From the NCBI RefSeq assembly GCF_000429485.1, contig NZ_KE386908.1, forward strand, positions 304,694 through 368,693: a stretch of DNA of 64,000 nucleotides. The letters are read 5' to 3'. The translations under genes were made by a program, and so were the position numbers. Of this stretch, positions 55,878-64,000 are shown in pieces. The stretch comes from Aliagarivorans marinus DSM 23064 (GTDB taxonomy: Bacteria; Pseudomonadota; Gammaproteobacteria; Enterobacterales; Celerinatantimonadaceae). Numbering within the stretch: the stretch's first letter is position 1; every line of letters starts with the position of its first letter. A model generated the notes under the pieces. That model was not told the origin of the DNA and did not search any database. It saw only the letters and a program-made list of their open reading frames with translations.

Positions 55878-56045
55878 CACGCGGGCCAGATCTGCACACA
55901 AATCCAGCGATTGAATACCTATAGCCAATTTTTTGCGCTAAGCGCTTGTATTGGCTAACTAGGTTCGCTACTATCTCGCCCGCTTTGGTGACTCGTGTTT
56001 CTCAAAGGGGCGAGCGCAAGTTAGTCCTACACATAGGTGAAGAGA

Positions 56046-56390
56046 ATGTACGAAATTTTACTGGTATTGTTTCTGTTAGTCGCCTTAGCCTTAATCGGCT
56101 TGGTTATGATCCAGCAAGGTAAAGGTGCTGGCATGGGCGCGTCTTTTGGTTCTGGTGCCTCGAATACTGTATTCGGCGCAACCGGCTCAGGTAACTTCCT
56201 GACCCGCAGTACCGCAATCTGCGCGACCCTGTTTTTCGTAATTAGTTTGCTGTTGGGTAACCTCACAACAAAGCAAACCAAGCAAAACGATGTAGAAGAA
56301 GATCTGTCTGCACCAGCTTTCGAGGTGGTGATTCCGGATGCTGACGTACCTTCAGCTCCAGTTAGCCCGGATTCAGACGTTCCGAACTAA
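56046..56390 (+). CDS. secG: Protein-export membrane protein SecG
   Basis: 114-residue subunit of the SecYEG translocon. Two membrane segments (about 2-22 and 55-75) flank the conserved QQGKGAGMGASFGSGASNTVFGATGSGNFLTR loop. ATG 56046 (MYEILLVLFLLV) is chosen because it matches the family start; a GTG nine bases upstream is possible. The acidic, Pro-rich C-terminal tail is longer than needed. It is followed directly by tRNA-Leu. Confidence 0.97.
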   Translation: MYEILLVLFLLVALALIGLVMIQQGKGAGMGASFGSGASNTVFGATGSGNFLTRSTAICATLFFVISLLLGNLTTKQTKQNDVEEDLSAPAFEVVIPDADVPSAPVSPDSDVPN

Positions 56391-56397
56391 GTTTCTT

Positions 56398-56483
56398 GCC
56401 GAGGTGGTGGAATTGGTAGACACGCTATCTTGAGGGGGTAGTGTCCTATGGACGTGCGGGTTCAAGTCCCGCTCTCGGCACCA
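56398..56483 (+). tRNA. tRNA-Leu (GAG anticodon)
   Basis: Cloverleaf with acceptor GCCGAGG/CTCGGC, anticodon stem CTATC/GGTAG, loop TTGAGGG with anticodon GAG, long variable arm typical of tRNA-Leu, T-arm GGTTCAAGT and encoded CCA. Its place after secG is conserved in gammaproteobacteria. Confidence 0.97.
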
Positions 56484-56538
56484 AAGTTTAGTTTTGCAAG
56501 ATGCCAGAGTGATTGTTATAATCCTCGGCAATTTCGGA

Positions 56539-56615
<77 letters not shown>

Positions 56616-56655
56616 ATCTCATCCGATATGAGATAGCGAAACGGCTCAGCTAGTA

Positions 56656-56682
56656 AAAAGCCCCGCATTATCGGGGCTTTTT
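56656..56682 (+). terminator. Terminator after the tRNA pair
   Basis: AAAAGCCCCG/CGGGGCTTTTT stem (56656-56665 and 56672-56682). In E. coli the nusA operon is read through such a site under NusA control. Confidence 0.93.
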
Positions 56683-56756
56683 GTCATCTTAAAGCCGCAC
56701 TTTTAAGTGCTAGAACTGGGCTCTATAAGCCCTTTTTTTGTTTCTGGAGGGGAACC

Positions 56757-57215
56757 TTGGCTAGTTTAGAACAACGACTCACTGACATGTTGCGACCTGC
56801 GGTAGAGGCCACTGGCTTCGAACTGTGGGGTATTGAGTATGTTAGTGCCGGTAAACACTCCATCGTGCGTGTTTACATCGACCACGAGAACGGCATCACC
56901 GTTGACGACTGTGCAGAAGTTAGTCGTCAAGTCAGTGCCGTACTTGACGTGGAAGACCCAATCAGCACCGAATATAACCTAGAGGTTTCCTCGCCAGGAT
57001 TAGAACGCCCGCTGTTCACGGCTGAGCAATTTGCTCTCTGTGTGGGTGAAGTTGCATTCCTGCAAACCCGTATGGCGGTTGAAAACCGTCGTAAGTGGCA
57101 GGGTGTGATCGTCGCGGTAGAAGGCGACATGGTGACTCTTGACGTCGACCAACAGCAACACCGTTTAGCGCTGAGCAACGTGCAAAAAGCGCATATTGTC
57201 CCCCAGTTTGACTAA
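56757..57215 (+). CDS. rimP: Ribosome maturation factor RimP
   Basis: 152-residue factor for 30S subunit maturation. TTG start with GGAGGGG upstream. The family pattern is complete: [50 protein letters not shown]...[15 protein letters not shown]. First protein gene of the rimP-nusA-infB unit, 12 bp before nusA. Confidence 0.97.
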   Translation: MASLEQRLTDMLRPAVEATGFELWGIEYVSAGKHSIVRVYIDHENGITVDDCAEVSRQVSAVLDVEDPISTEYNLEVSSPGLERPLFTAEQFALCVGEVAFLQTRMAVENRRKWQGVIVAVEGDMVTLDVDQQQHRLALSNVQKAHIVPQFD

Positions 57216-57227
57216 AGAGGCTCAGGA

Positions 57228-58724
57228 ATGAACAAAGAAGTCTTGTTGGTAGTTGACGCGGTCTCCAATGAAAAGGCCCTGCCGCGTGAGCGTATCTTCG
57301 AAGCGATGGAAATTGCTTTGGCGACCGCTACCAAGAAAAAATATGAAGGCGATATCGAAGTTCGTGTAGATATCGACCGTAAAAGTGGCAACTTCGATAC
57401 CTTCCGTCGCTGGATGGTGGTTGAGAACGAAGAAGCCATTGAGCACCCATTCCGTGAGATCACCCTCGAAGCCGCGCGCATCGACGAGCCAGAGATCGAA
57501 CTGGGTGACTACGTAGAAGAACAGATTGAATCGGTTGTCTTCGACCGCATCACTACCCAAACCGCTAAGCAGGTTATCGTGCAAAAAGTACGTGAAGCCG
57601 AGCGTGCTCAAGTGGTTGAGCAGTACGTTGACCAAGTCAACGACTTGGTGACCGGTGTGGTGAAGAAAGTAACCCGCGACAACATCATCGTTGATCTGGG
57701 CAACAACGCAGAAGCCGTTATCCACCGTGAAGAGCAGCTTCCACGTGAAGCGTTCCGCCCGGGTGACCGTGTTCGCGGCCTGCTGTACGACGTACGTCCA
57801 GAAGCACGTGGCGCGCAGCTGTTTATGAGCCGTACCCGTCCGGAAATGCTGATTGAGCTGTTCCGCATCGAGGTGCCAGAAATCGCTGAAGAGATGATCG
57901 AGCTCAAAGGCGCTGCCCGTGACCCAGGTTCTCGCGCCAAGATCGCCGTGAAAACCAACGACCGTCGCATCGACCCTGTGGGCGCTTGTGTTGGTATGCG
58001 TGGTGCGCGTGTTCAAGCGGTATCAGGCGAGCTTGGTAACGAGCGTGTGGATATCGTGCTGTGGGACGACAATCCAGCTCAGTTCGTGATTAACGCTATG
58101 GCGCCAGCAGAAGTGGCTTCCATCATCGTTGATGAAGACAGCAACTCAATGGACATTGCCGTTGAGCAAGATAACTTGGCTCAAGCGATTGGCCGTAACG
58201 GTCAAAACGTACGTCTGGCTTCTCAGCTAACCGGCTGGGAGCTGAACGTAATGACCGTTGACGACATGCAGAACAAGCACCAGGAAGAAGCCCAGCGCTC
58301 TATCGACCTGTTCACTGCACATCTGGATATCGATGACGACTTCGCCATTGTGTTGGTTGAAGAAGGCTTCACCACTTTGGAAGAGATTGCTTACGTACCA
58401 GCGTCTGAGCTGATGAGCATCGACGGTCTGGACGAAGAAACCGTGAGCGAGCTGCGTGAACGCGCTAAAGCGGCTCTGGTGACTGAAGCATTGGCGAAAG
58501 AAGAGTCATTGGAAAATGCTGAGCCAGCAGACGACCTGCTGAACTTGGAAGGCTTGGATCGCCACTTAGCCTTCGTAATGGCAAGCAAAGGGGTGGTTAC
58601 CCTGGAAGATCTTGCCGAGCAGGGCGTTGATGATCTTGAAGAGATCGAAGAGCTTTCAGCAGAGAAAGCTGCAGAACTAATTATGGCCGCCAGACAGATT
58701 TGCTGGTTCGGCGACGAAGAATAA
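57228..58724 (+). CDS. nusA: Transcription termination/antitermination factor NusA
   Basis: 498-residue RNA-polymerase-binding factor that controls pausing, termination and antitermination. The N-terminal polymerase-binding domain (about 1-135), S1 domain ([27 protein letters not shown]), two KH domains ([44 protein letters not shown]) and two acidic C-terminal repeats (about 360-498) are all present, the last being typical of gammaproteobacteria. infB starts 23 bp downstream. Confidence 0.98.
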   Translation: MNKEVLLVVDAVSNEKALPRERIFEAMEIALATATKKKYEGDIEVRVDIDRKSGNFDTFRRWMVVENEEAIEHPFREITLEAARIDEPEIELGDYVEEQIESVVFDRITTQTAKQVIVQKVREAERAQVVEQYVDQVNDLVTGVVKKVTRDNIIVDLGNNAEAVIHREEQLPREAFRPGDRVRGLLYDVRPEARGAQLFMSRTRPEMLIELFRIEVPEIAEEMIELKGAARDPGSRAKIAVKTNDRRIDPVGACVGMRGARVQAVSGELGNERVDIVLWDDNPAQFVINAMAPAEVASIIVDEDSNSMDIAVEQDNLAQAIGRNGQNVRLASQLTGWELNVMTVDDMQNKHQEEAQRSIDLFTAHLDIDDDFAIVLVEEGFTTLEEIAYVPASELMSIDGLDEETVSELRERAKAALVTEALAKEESLENAEPADDLLNLEGLDRHLAFVMASKGVVTLEDLAEQGVDDLEEIEELSAEKAAELIMAARQICWFGDEE

Positions 58725-58747
58725 GGTCGACGGAGGAATTATACCCG

Positions 58748-61408
58748 ATGACAGAGGTTTCCATTAAGCAACTCGCCACCGATATTGGCACCACTGAAGA
58801 CAAGCTGGTTCAGCAATTTGCTGACGCAGGTATCAGCAAAGCTCAGGGTGACATGGTGACTGAAGCAGAGAAAAGCACCCTGCTCAAGCACCTGAAAGAG
58901 CAGCATGGCGAGCAAGACAGCAATCCAAGCCGTATGACCCTTAAGCGCACCACTAAGAGCACGCTTAACATCGGCTCAGGTGGTAAGCAGCGCACCGTTC
59001 AAGTAGAGACGCGTAAGAAGCGCACCTACGTGAAGCGCAGCGCCGTTGAAGAACAAGCACGTAAAGAAGCGGAAGAGAAAGCCCGCATCGAGGCTGAAGA
59101 AGCCGCACGTCGCGAAGCTGAAGAGAAAGCGCGCCTAGAAGCAGAAGCCAAGGCGAAGAAAGAAGCCGAAGCAAAAGCTAAGCAAGAAGCTGAGGCGAAA
59201 GCCAAGGCTGAAGCGCAAACTAAAGCGACTGACACGCCTGCGGAAGAGCCTGCAGCGCCGAAAACTGCTGAAGAGATCGCTGCTGAAAAAGAAGCGGCTG
59301 AGCTACTTAAGCTACGCGAAGAAGAAGCTAAGCGTAAAGCGGAAGAAGAAGCGCGCGTTAAAGCAGAAGAAGCTAAGCGTTTGGCTGAAGAGAATGCCGC
59401 TCGCTGGGCCAAAGAAGAAGCTGAGCGTAAGAAGCGCGAAGAGACGTCGGATTACCACACCACGACCTCTACCTATGCCCGTCAGGCAGAAGATGATCAA
59501 GAGCGTCGTGATGAAGCCCCTCGCCGTAAGAAGCGTAAGAAGGCTGCCGGTAACGATGATCGCAACAACAACCGTCGCGGTGGCCGTAAAGGCAAGCGTC
59601 AGGTAGCGACCCCTAGCTCTATCCAGCATGGCTTTAACAAGCCAGCACAGCCGGTTGAGCGTGAAGTGCGCATTGGCGAAACCATCTCTGTTGGCGAACT
59701 GGCTAACAAGATGGCGGTGAAAGCTACTGAAGTGATCAAGGCGATGATGAAGATGGGCGCCATGGCAACCATTAACCAAGTTATCGACCAAGAGACTGCG
59801 CAGCTGGTTGCTGAAGAAATGGGTCACAAGGTTGTTCTGGTTAAAGAGAACGCCCTTGAAGAGCAGGTGATGCAAGAAGCCGAGTCTACTGGTGAGCAAG
59901 AAACACGTGCACCAGTTGTGACCATCATGGGTCACGTTGACCACGGTAAGACCTCGCTACTGGATTACATCCGTAAAGCGAAGATTGCAGACGGCGAAGC
60001 CGGTGGTATTACCCAGCACATCGGTGCATACCACGTTGAAACCAACGGCAACATGATTACCTTCCTGGATACGCCTGGACACGCAGCGTTTACCTCGATG
60101 CGTGCTCGTGGTGCCAAGGCAACCGATATCGTGGTTCTGGTAGTTGCTGCCGATGACGGCGTAATGCCACAAACCATTGAAGCAATTCAGCACGCTAAAG
60201 CCGCTGAAGTGCCACTGGTTGTTGCAGTGAACAAGATCGATAAAGAAACCGCTGATCCAGATCGTGTTAAAACCGAGCTGGCGCAACACGAAGTTATCCC
60301 AGAAGATTGGGGCGGTGAGAACCAGTTCGTGCACGTATCGGCCAAGAGCGGTGAAGGTATCGACGATCTGCTAGATGCTATCTTGCTGCAATCTGAAGTA
60401 TTGGAACTGACTGCAAGCCATGCGGGTGCAGCGTCTGGTGTGGTTATCGAATCACGCCTTGATAAAGGCCGCGGCCCGGTTGCTTCTATCCTGGTTCAAC
60501 AAGGTGAGCTAAACAAAGGCGATATCATCCTGTGTGGTCTGGAGTACGGTCGTATCCGTGCGATGAAAGATGAGAACGGTAAAGATATCGACACCGCGGG
60601 TCCGTCTATCCCAGTAGAGATTCTGGGTCTGTCTGGCGTACCGCAAGCCGGTGACGAAGCCACTGTAGTACGCGACGAGCGTAAAGCCCGAGAAGTTGCC
60701 CTGTACCGTCAAGGCAAGTTCCGCGACGTGAAACTGGCGCGTCAGCAGAAGGCCAAGCTGGAGAACATGTTCGCCAACATGACCGAAGGCGAGGTTCAAG
60801 AACTGAACATCGTACTGAAGGCCGACGTACAAGGTTCACTGGAAGCAATCGCCGACTCACTGGTGAAACTGTCTACCGACGAAGTGAAGGTAAGCATCAT
60901 CGGTCGTGGTGTAGGTGGTATCACCGAAACCGACGCGACCCTGGCCGCTGCCTCGAACGCTATCGTACTGGGCTTTAACGTACGTGCTGACGCGACTGCT
61001 CGTCGTGTTATCGACTCAGAAAGCGTTGAACTGCGTTACTACAGCGTAATCTACGACCTAATCGATGAAGTGAAGAGCGCGATGAGCGGTCTGCTGGCTC
61101 CTGAGTTCAAACAGGAAATCATCGGTCTGGCTGAAGTTCGTGACGTGTTCAAGTCGCCTAAGCTGGGTGCTATCGCCGGTTGTATGGTGGTTGACGGTAT
61201 CGTTAAGCGCTCCAACCCAATCCGCGTACTTCGTGAGAACGTAGTTATCTACGAAGGCGAACTGGAATCACTACGTCGCTTTAAAGACGACGTAGCCGAA
61301 GTTCGTAACGGTATGGAGTGTGGTATCGGCGTTAAGAACTATAATGATGTTCGCGTTGGTGACCAAATCGAAGTATTCGAAGTGGTAGAAGTTAAACGTA
61401 GCATCTAA
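58748..61408 (+). CDS. infB: Translation initiation factor IF-2
   Basis: 886-residue GTPase that brings initiator tRNA to the 30S subunit. ATG 58748 ([14 protein letters not shown]) follows GGAGG. A helical, Lys/Glu/Ala-rich spacer of about 150 residues ([19 protein letters not shown] repeats) precedes a basic RRKKRKK stretch, then the second N-terminal domain. The G domain has GHVDHGKT (395-402), DTPGH and NKID. Domains II, III and IV, the last with the fMet-binding fold, complete the protein. The long charged spacer is normal for this group. Confidence 0.98.
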   Translation: MTEVSIKQLATDIGTTEDKLVQQFADAGISKAQGDMVTEAEKSTLLKHLKEQHGEQDSNPSRMTLKRTTKSTLNIGSGGKQRTVQVETRKKRTYVKRSAVEEQARKEAEEKARIEAEEAARREAEEKARLEAEAKAKKEAEAKAKQEAEAKAKAEAQTKATDTPAEEPAAPKTAEEIAAEKEAAELLKLREEEAKRKAEEEARVKAEEAKRLAEENAARWAKEEAERKKREETSDYHTTTSTYARQAEDDQERRDEAPRRKKRKKAAGNDDRNNNRRGGRKGKRQVATPSSIQHGFNKPAQPVEREVRIGETISVGELANKMAVKATEVIKAMMKMGAMATINQVIDQETAQLVAEEMGHKVVLVKENALEEQVMQEAESTGEQETRAPVVTIMGHVDHGKTSLLDYIRKAKIADGEAGGITQHIGAYHVETNGNMITFLDTPGHAAFTSMRARGAKATDIVVLVVAADDGVMPQTIEAIQHAKAAEVPLVVAVNKIDKETADPDRVKTELAQHEVIPEDWGGENQFVHVSAKSGEGIDDLLDAILLQSEVLELTASHAGAASGVVIESRLDKGRGPVASILVQQGELNKGDIILCGLEYGRIRAMKDENGKDIDTAGPSIPVEILGLSGVPQAGDEATVVRDERKAREVALYRQGKFRDVKLARQQKAKLENMFANMTEGEVQELNIVLKADVQGSLEAIADSLVKLSTDEVKVSIIGRGVGGITETDATLAAASNAIVLGFNVRADATARRVIDSESVELRYYSVIYDLIDEVKSAMSGLLAPEFKQEIIGLAEVRDVFKSPKLGAIAGCMVVDGIVKRSNPIRVLRENVVIYEGELESLRRFKDDVAEVRNGMECGIGVKNYNDVRVGDQIEVFEVVEVKRSI

Positions 61409-61428
61409 GCCACGTAGAAATACTGAAA

Positions 61429-61448
61429 ATGGGGGCTTAGGCCCCCAT
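61429..61448 (+). other. Stem-loop between infB and rbfA
   Basis: ATGGGGGC-TTAG-GCCCCCAT stem 20 bp after infB. Only weak T content follows, so partial termination or RNA processing is more likely than full termination. Confidence 0.65.
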
Positions 61449-61504
61449 TGCTATTTATAGCCCTGTGTGAGTTGCATACCGCATAGGGGTAGAGGAGAAG
61501 CAGT

Positions 61505-61909
61505 ATGCCAAGAGAATTTAGTCGCCCGGATCGGGTTGCCCAACAGATCCAAAAAGAAGTCGCTGTGATCTTGCAGCGCGAAATCCGCGACCAACGTTTA
61601 GGCCTGACCACCGTGTCAGAAGTTGAAGTCACCCGCGACCTGGCCTACGCCAAGGTGTTCGTGACCTTCTTAAATGACGACGCAGAGTCAGTTAAAGGCG
61701 GTATGGAAGCGCTCGAAGAGCACGGCCCATACATCCGCCATATGCTCGCCAAGCAAATGCGTCTGCGTGCAGTACCAGAGCTGCGCTTCCAGTATGACCG
61801 CAGCCTGCAAGAAGGTCTGCGTATGTCTGAGCTGGCAAGCCAAGCGGTAAAAGAAGACCAAAAGAAAGCTGAGCAGAGCGGCCGCTCTGATGAAGGTGAG
61901 GAAGCCTAA
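61505..61909 (+). CDS. rbfA: Ribosome-binding factor A
   Basis: 134-residue KH-like factor for 16S rRNA 5' end processing and cold adaptation. It starts [33 protein letters not shown] and has [15 protein letters not shown] and [20 protein letters not shown]. The last base of its TAA stop is the first base of the truB ATG (TAATG), so translation is coupled. Confidence 0.97.
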   Translation: MPREFSRPDRVAQQIQKEVAVILQREIRDQRLGLTTVSEVEVTRDLAYAKVFVTFLNDDAESVKGGMEALEEHGPYIRHMLAKQMRLRAVPELRFQYDRSLQEGLRMSELASQAVKEDQKKAEQSGRSDEGEEA

Positions 61910-62859
61910 TGGGGCGTCGTCGTAATAAAGGCCGTCCGGTGGACGGCATCTTGCTGCTGAACAAGCCAACTGGCGCGTCATCGAACAATGTGCTGCAGCA
62001 GGTAAAGCGTATCTACTTTGCCCAAAAGGCGGGCCACACCGGCGCGTTGGACCCACTAGCCACCGGTATGCTGCCGATCTGTCTGGGTGAGGCCACCAAG
62101 TTTTCCCAGTACTTGCTCGACTCCGACAAGCGTTACCAAGTTACCGCGAAGTTGGGGGTACGTACCGACACCTCGGATTCTGACGGTGAGGTGGTGCAAA
62201 CCCGCCCGGTTGAGGTCACTGAGCAGCAGGTGCGTGATGCCTTGCCGCAGTTCACCGGCAAGATTGAGCAAGTGCCAAGCATGTACTCAGCGCTTAAGTA
62301 TCAGGGCAAGCCTCTGTACTACTATGCCCGCGAAGGCATTGAAGTGCCGCGTGAGTCGCGCCCGATTGAGGTGTTCGAGAACAACTTTATCTCGCTTGAT
62401 GGCGATGAACTTAGCCTGGATATCCACTGCTCTAAAGGCACCTACATCCGCACCATCATCGATGATCTGGGTGAGCTGCTGGGCTGTGGTGCCCACGTGA
62501 TCAAACTACACCGCTCGCAGGTGGCCGATTACCCGGCCGATCAGATGGTGACCATCGAGCAGCTAGAGTACATCTTCGACTACGCCAAGGCGCAAGACGT
62601 GCCGCCACGCGAAGAGCTGGACCCACTGCTATTGCCCATGGACACCGCGGTAGCCAGCCTGCCAGAGGTAGTGCTTCCCGATGCCATCGGTGATTACCTG
62701 ATGCACGGCCAGGCAGTGCAAGTGGCGGGTGCGCCACTGCAAGGCCAGTTCCGCATCTATATCGGCGAGGCGCGTCGCTTCGTGGGTATTGGTGAGCTGA
62801 ATGACGATGGCTTGGTTGCACCTAAGCGGCTGATTCAGGCTGAGCAGGCACAATCTTAA
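61909..62859 (+). CDS. truB: tRNA pseudouridine-55 synthase
   Basis: 316-residue enzyme making pseudouridine 55 in the T-loop of all tRNAs. The catalytic aspartate is D48 in [14 protein letters not shown]. Motifs [35 protein letters not shown] and [15 protein letters not shown] are complete, and a C-terminal PUA-like domain follows. Overlaps rbfA by one base. Confidence 0.98.
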   Translation: MGRRRNKGRPVDGILLLNKPTGASSNNVLQQVKRIYFAQKAGHTGALDPLATGMLPICLGEATKFSQYLLDSDKRYQVTAKLGVRTDTSDSDGEVVQTRPVEVTEQQVRDALPQFTGKIEQVPSMYSALKYQGKPLYYYAREGIEVPRESRPIEVFENNFISLDGDELSLDIHCSKGTYIRTIIDDLGELLGCGAHVIKLHRSQVADYPADQMVTIEQLEYIFDYAKAQDVPPREELDPLLLPMDTAVASLPEVVLPDAIGDYLMHGQAVQVAGAPLQGQFRIYIGEARRFVGIGELNDDGLVAPKRLIQAEQAQS

Positions 62860-62898
62860 GCTTTTCAAGGTGAGTGGCGCATGTGGCGCTATCTCGCC

Positions 62899-62927
62899 TT
62901 GCATCTCCACGGCGTGGGCTTTATAAT
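62899..62927 (+). promoter_or_regulatory. rpsO promoter
   Basis: TTGCAT (62899-62904) and TATAAT (62922-62927) with an optimal 17-bp spacer, 67 bp before the rpsO start. A CAAGGTGAG/CTCGCCTTG stem (62866-62874 and 62893-62901) overlaps the -35 box and may end or slow truB transcripts. Confidence 0.85.
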
Positions 62928-62936
62928 GCGCCGCCT

Positions 62937-62987
62937 CCATTGCTGAACTAGTGATTGGCAATGGTTTTAACTTACATCCATTAGGAG
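62937..62987 (+). promoter_or_regulatory. rpsO leader with mutually exclusive stems
   Basis: CCATTGC (62937-62943) pairs with GCAATGG (62958-62964). AATGG of the second arm can instead pair with CCATT (62978-62982), which directly abuts the ribosome-binding site AGGAG (62983-62987). The two folds exclude each other, as would suit S15 autoregulation. Confidence 0.5.
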
Positions 62988-62993
62988 TTTATT

Positions 62994-63263
62994 ATGTCAC
63001 TAAGCGCTGCTGAAAAAGCATCGATTGTAGCCGAGTACGCTCGTGTTGAAGGCGATACCGGTTCTCCAGAAGTACAAGTTGCACTGTTGACTGCTCAAAT
63101 CAACCACCTGCAAGGTCACTTCAAAAAGCACATCCACGATCACCACAGCCGTCGTGGTCTACTACGCATGGTTAGCCAGCGTCGTAAAATGCTTGACTAC
63201 CTGAAACGTAAAGACGTTGAAGCGTACCAAGCACTGATCGCTAAACTGGGTCTGCGTCGCTAA
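62994..63263 (+). CDS. rpsO: 30S ribosomal protein S15
   Basis: 89-residue primary 16S rRNA-binding protein of the small subunit. Sequence includes [48 protein letters not shown], the S15 signature with the rRNA-contacting HDHHSRRGL. Strong AGGAG and own promoter. In most gammaproteobacteria pnp follows; here a terminator, the 160-bp element and tRNA genes follow instead. Confidence 0.99.
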   Translation: MSLSAAEKASIVAEYARVEGDTGSPEVQVALLTAQINHLQGHFKKHIHDHHSRRGLLRMVSQRRKMLDYLKRKDVEAYQALIAKLGLRR

Positions 63264-63290
63264 GCGATTCGCAAACGCCAAGATCATCAA

Positions 63291-63316
63291 ACGCCAGTCT
63301 TATGACTGGCGTTTTT
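63291..63316 (+). terminator. Terminator after rpsO
   Basis: ACGCCAGTC-TTAT-GACTGGCGT stem (63291-63312) with five Ts. Confidence 0.94.
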
Positions 63317-63342
63317 CGTTTTTATCCCCGCAAGATTTATTA

Positions 63343-63502
63343 ACACCAATCCAAATAAGTAGCTGGTCATTTTTACTAGTTAAAATCATTGATGGCTGCG
63401 TCAGCACTCTTGTAATTAGTCCACTAGTTACAGCGAGCGCTTTCTTGCCCTCAATGATTTTTGCCGCGCAATCTCTGAACATCTACTTATTCGGATTGGT
63501 AT
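63343..63502. mobile_element. 160-bp palindromic MITE-like element, copy B
   Basis: Same length and ends as copy A (50431-50590). The left end ACACCAATCCAAATAAGTA is inverted at the right as GATTGGTAT...; the internal stem is AAAATCATTG (63382-63391) with CAATGATTTT (63452-63461), changed in both arms relative to copy A so pairing is kept. The apex GTAATTAGTCCACTAGTTAC is identical in both copies. It lies 26 bp after the rpsO terminator. Confidence 0.85.
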
Positions 63503-63818
63503 TATCTCGCTGGTTAGCCCTTTCTCTCTTCTCATTAGTTAGCCGTCGCCTGCCAGAATGCATGTTGTATTTACTGACAAGTGTGTGAAAACTGTCCACT
63601 TAAACTATTTGGTTCGTCTCTGTAGCGGCGGCGTGCAGGCCGTTTGGTGCTGGGCGCGCCGGTGGAACACCTACCCATAAAGGTGGGATTTGCCGATAAA
63701 TCCAGCGTATTTCCTTACTTTATAAGGTGTTTGTGCGATTCCTGAGCGAACACGCATATTATTCAAAAAAGTGTTTGACTAAATTTCTGCAGCCAGTAAT
63801 ATGCACACCCGAAATCGC
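63503..63818. other. Intergenic region before the tRNA genes
   Basis: 316 bp with no credible gene. It contains short GC-rich inverted segments near 63626-63670 and the tRNA promoter at its right end. Nothing else was recognised. Confidence 0.5.
63775..63802 (+). promoter_or_regulatory. Promoter of the tRNA-Ser/tRNA-Arg unit
   Basis: TTGACT (63775-63780) and TAATAT (63797-63802) with a 16-bp spacer, ending 16 bp before the tRNA-Ser gene. Confidence 0.8.
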
Positions 63819-63911
63819 GGTGAGGTGGCCGAGTGGCTGAAGGCGCTCCCCTGCTAAGGGAGTATAGGGTTTGTAGCCCTATCGAGGGTTCGAATCCCTC
63901 CTTCACCGCCA
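63819..63911 (+). tRNA. tRNA-Ser (GCT anticodon)
   Basis: 93-nt class II tRNA. Acceptor GGTGAGG/CTTCACC, anticodon stem CTCCC/GGGAG around CTGCTAA, long variable arm (TATAGGGTTTGTAGCCCTAT), T-loop GGTTCGAATCC and encoded CCA. Confidence 0.97.
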
Positions 63912-63922
63912 TCGATTTCAAC

Positions 63923-63999
63923 GCGCGTGTAGCTCAGCTGGATAGAGTACCTGGCTACGAACCAGGCGGTCGGAGGTTCGAATCCTTCCACGCGCGCCA
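63923..63999 (+). tRNA. tRNA-Arg (ACG anticodon)
   Basis: 77-nt cloverleaf with acceptor GCGCGTG/CACGCGC, anticodon stem CTGG(C)/(A)CCAG with anticodon ACG (A34 likely edited to inosine), T-arm GGTTCGAATCC and CCA. Follows tRNA-Ser by 11 bp in the same unit and ends one base before the window edge. Confidence 0.97.
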
Positions 64000-64000
64000 T

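Overview
The window reads as chromosomal DNA of a marine, polysaccharide-degrading gammaproteobacterium of Alteromonadales/Shewanella-like affinity. This rests on gene order (mutS ... recA-recX-alaS-lysC-csrA; carA-carB-greA ... yhbY-rlmE-ftsH-folP-glmM-secG-tRNA-Leu-tRNA-fMet-rimP-nusA-infB-rbfA-truB-rpsO), on FtsH/SecG/RecA sequence style, and on a GH86 agarase next to cellulases. The genus cannot be fixed from the sequence alone. No prophage, transposase gene, CRISPR array or replication origin was seen.

Layout. 0-8.4 kb: a partial chemoreceptor, a small DUF6868-like membrane protein, a secreted lectin-GH86 agarase/porphyranase, metY, rlmF and an unknown membrane protein. 8.4-14.7 kb: two secreted cellulases (GH9-CBM3-Ig-CBM2 and GH5-Ig-CBM2) and a PEP-CTERM protein. 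14.9-20.9 kb: a complete ribose operon, rbsDACBKR, behind a tandem LacI-type operator. 20.9-32 kb: NUDIX, mutS, two Bax-inhibitor-like membrane proteins, then LexA-controlled recA-recX, alaS, lysC and csrA. 32-35.6 kb: two tandem outer-membrane-like paralogues, an HcaT-like MFS transporter and an AraC-HTH/O6-methylguanine methyltransferase fusion. 35.7-40.8 kb: cytoplasmic GH3 glucosidase and GH94 cellobiose phosphorylase behind a CRP-like site and a CelR/CebR-like operator. 40.9-43.7 kb: a chemoreceptor overlapping the gene of a predicted periplasmic partner. 44-64 kb: carAB, greA and the conserved translation/RNA-processing block up to rpsO, then tRNA-Ser and tRNA-Arg.

How the parts work together. 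The secreted GH9 and GH5 enzymes would cut cellulose. The cytoplasmic GH3 and GH94 enzymes would hydrolyse or phosphorolyse imported cello-oligosaccharides. No convincing cellobiose transporter is visible here. The CRP-like sites before the GH86 and GH3 genes suggest catabolite control of both polysaccharide branches.

The most unusual item is a pair of exactly 160-bp, nearly palindromic elements (50431-50590 and 63343-63502). They have about 27-bp terminal inverted repeats, are about 86% identical, and show a compensatory base-pair change in an internal stem. They look like non-autonomous mobile (MITE-like) or structured-RNA elements. Other items worth checking are alternative pairings in the rpsO leader, a GraL-like leader RNA before greA, nested hairpins before alaS, a strongly structured GH9 leader, and the chemoreceptor/periplasmic-protein gene pair.
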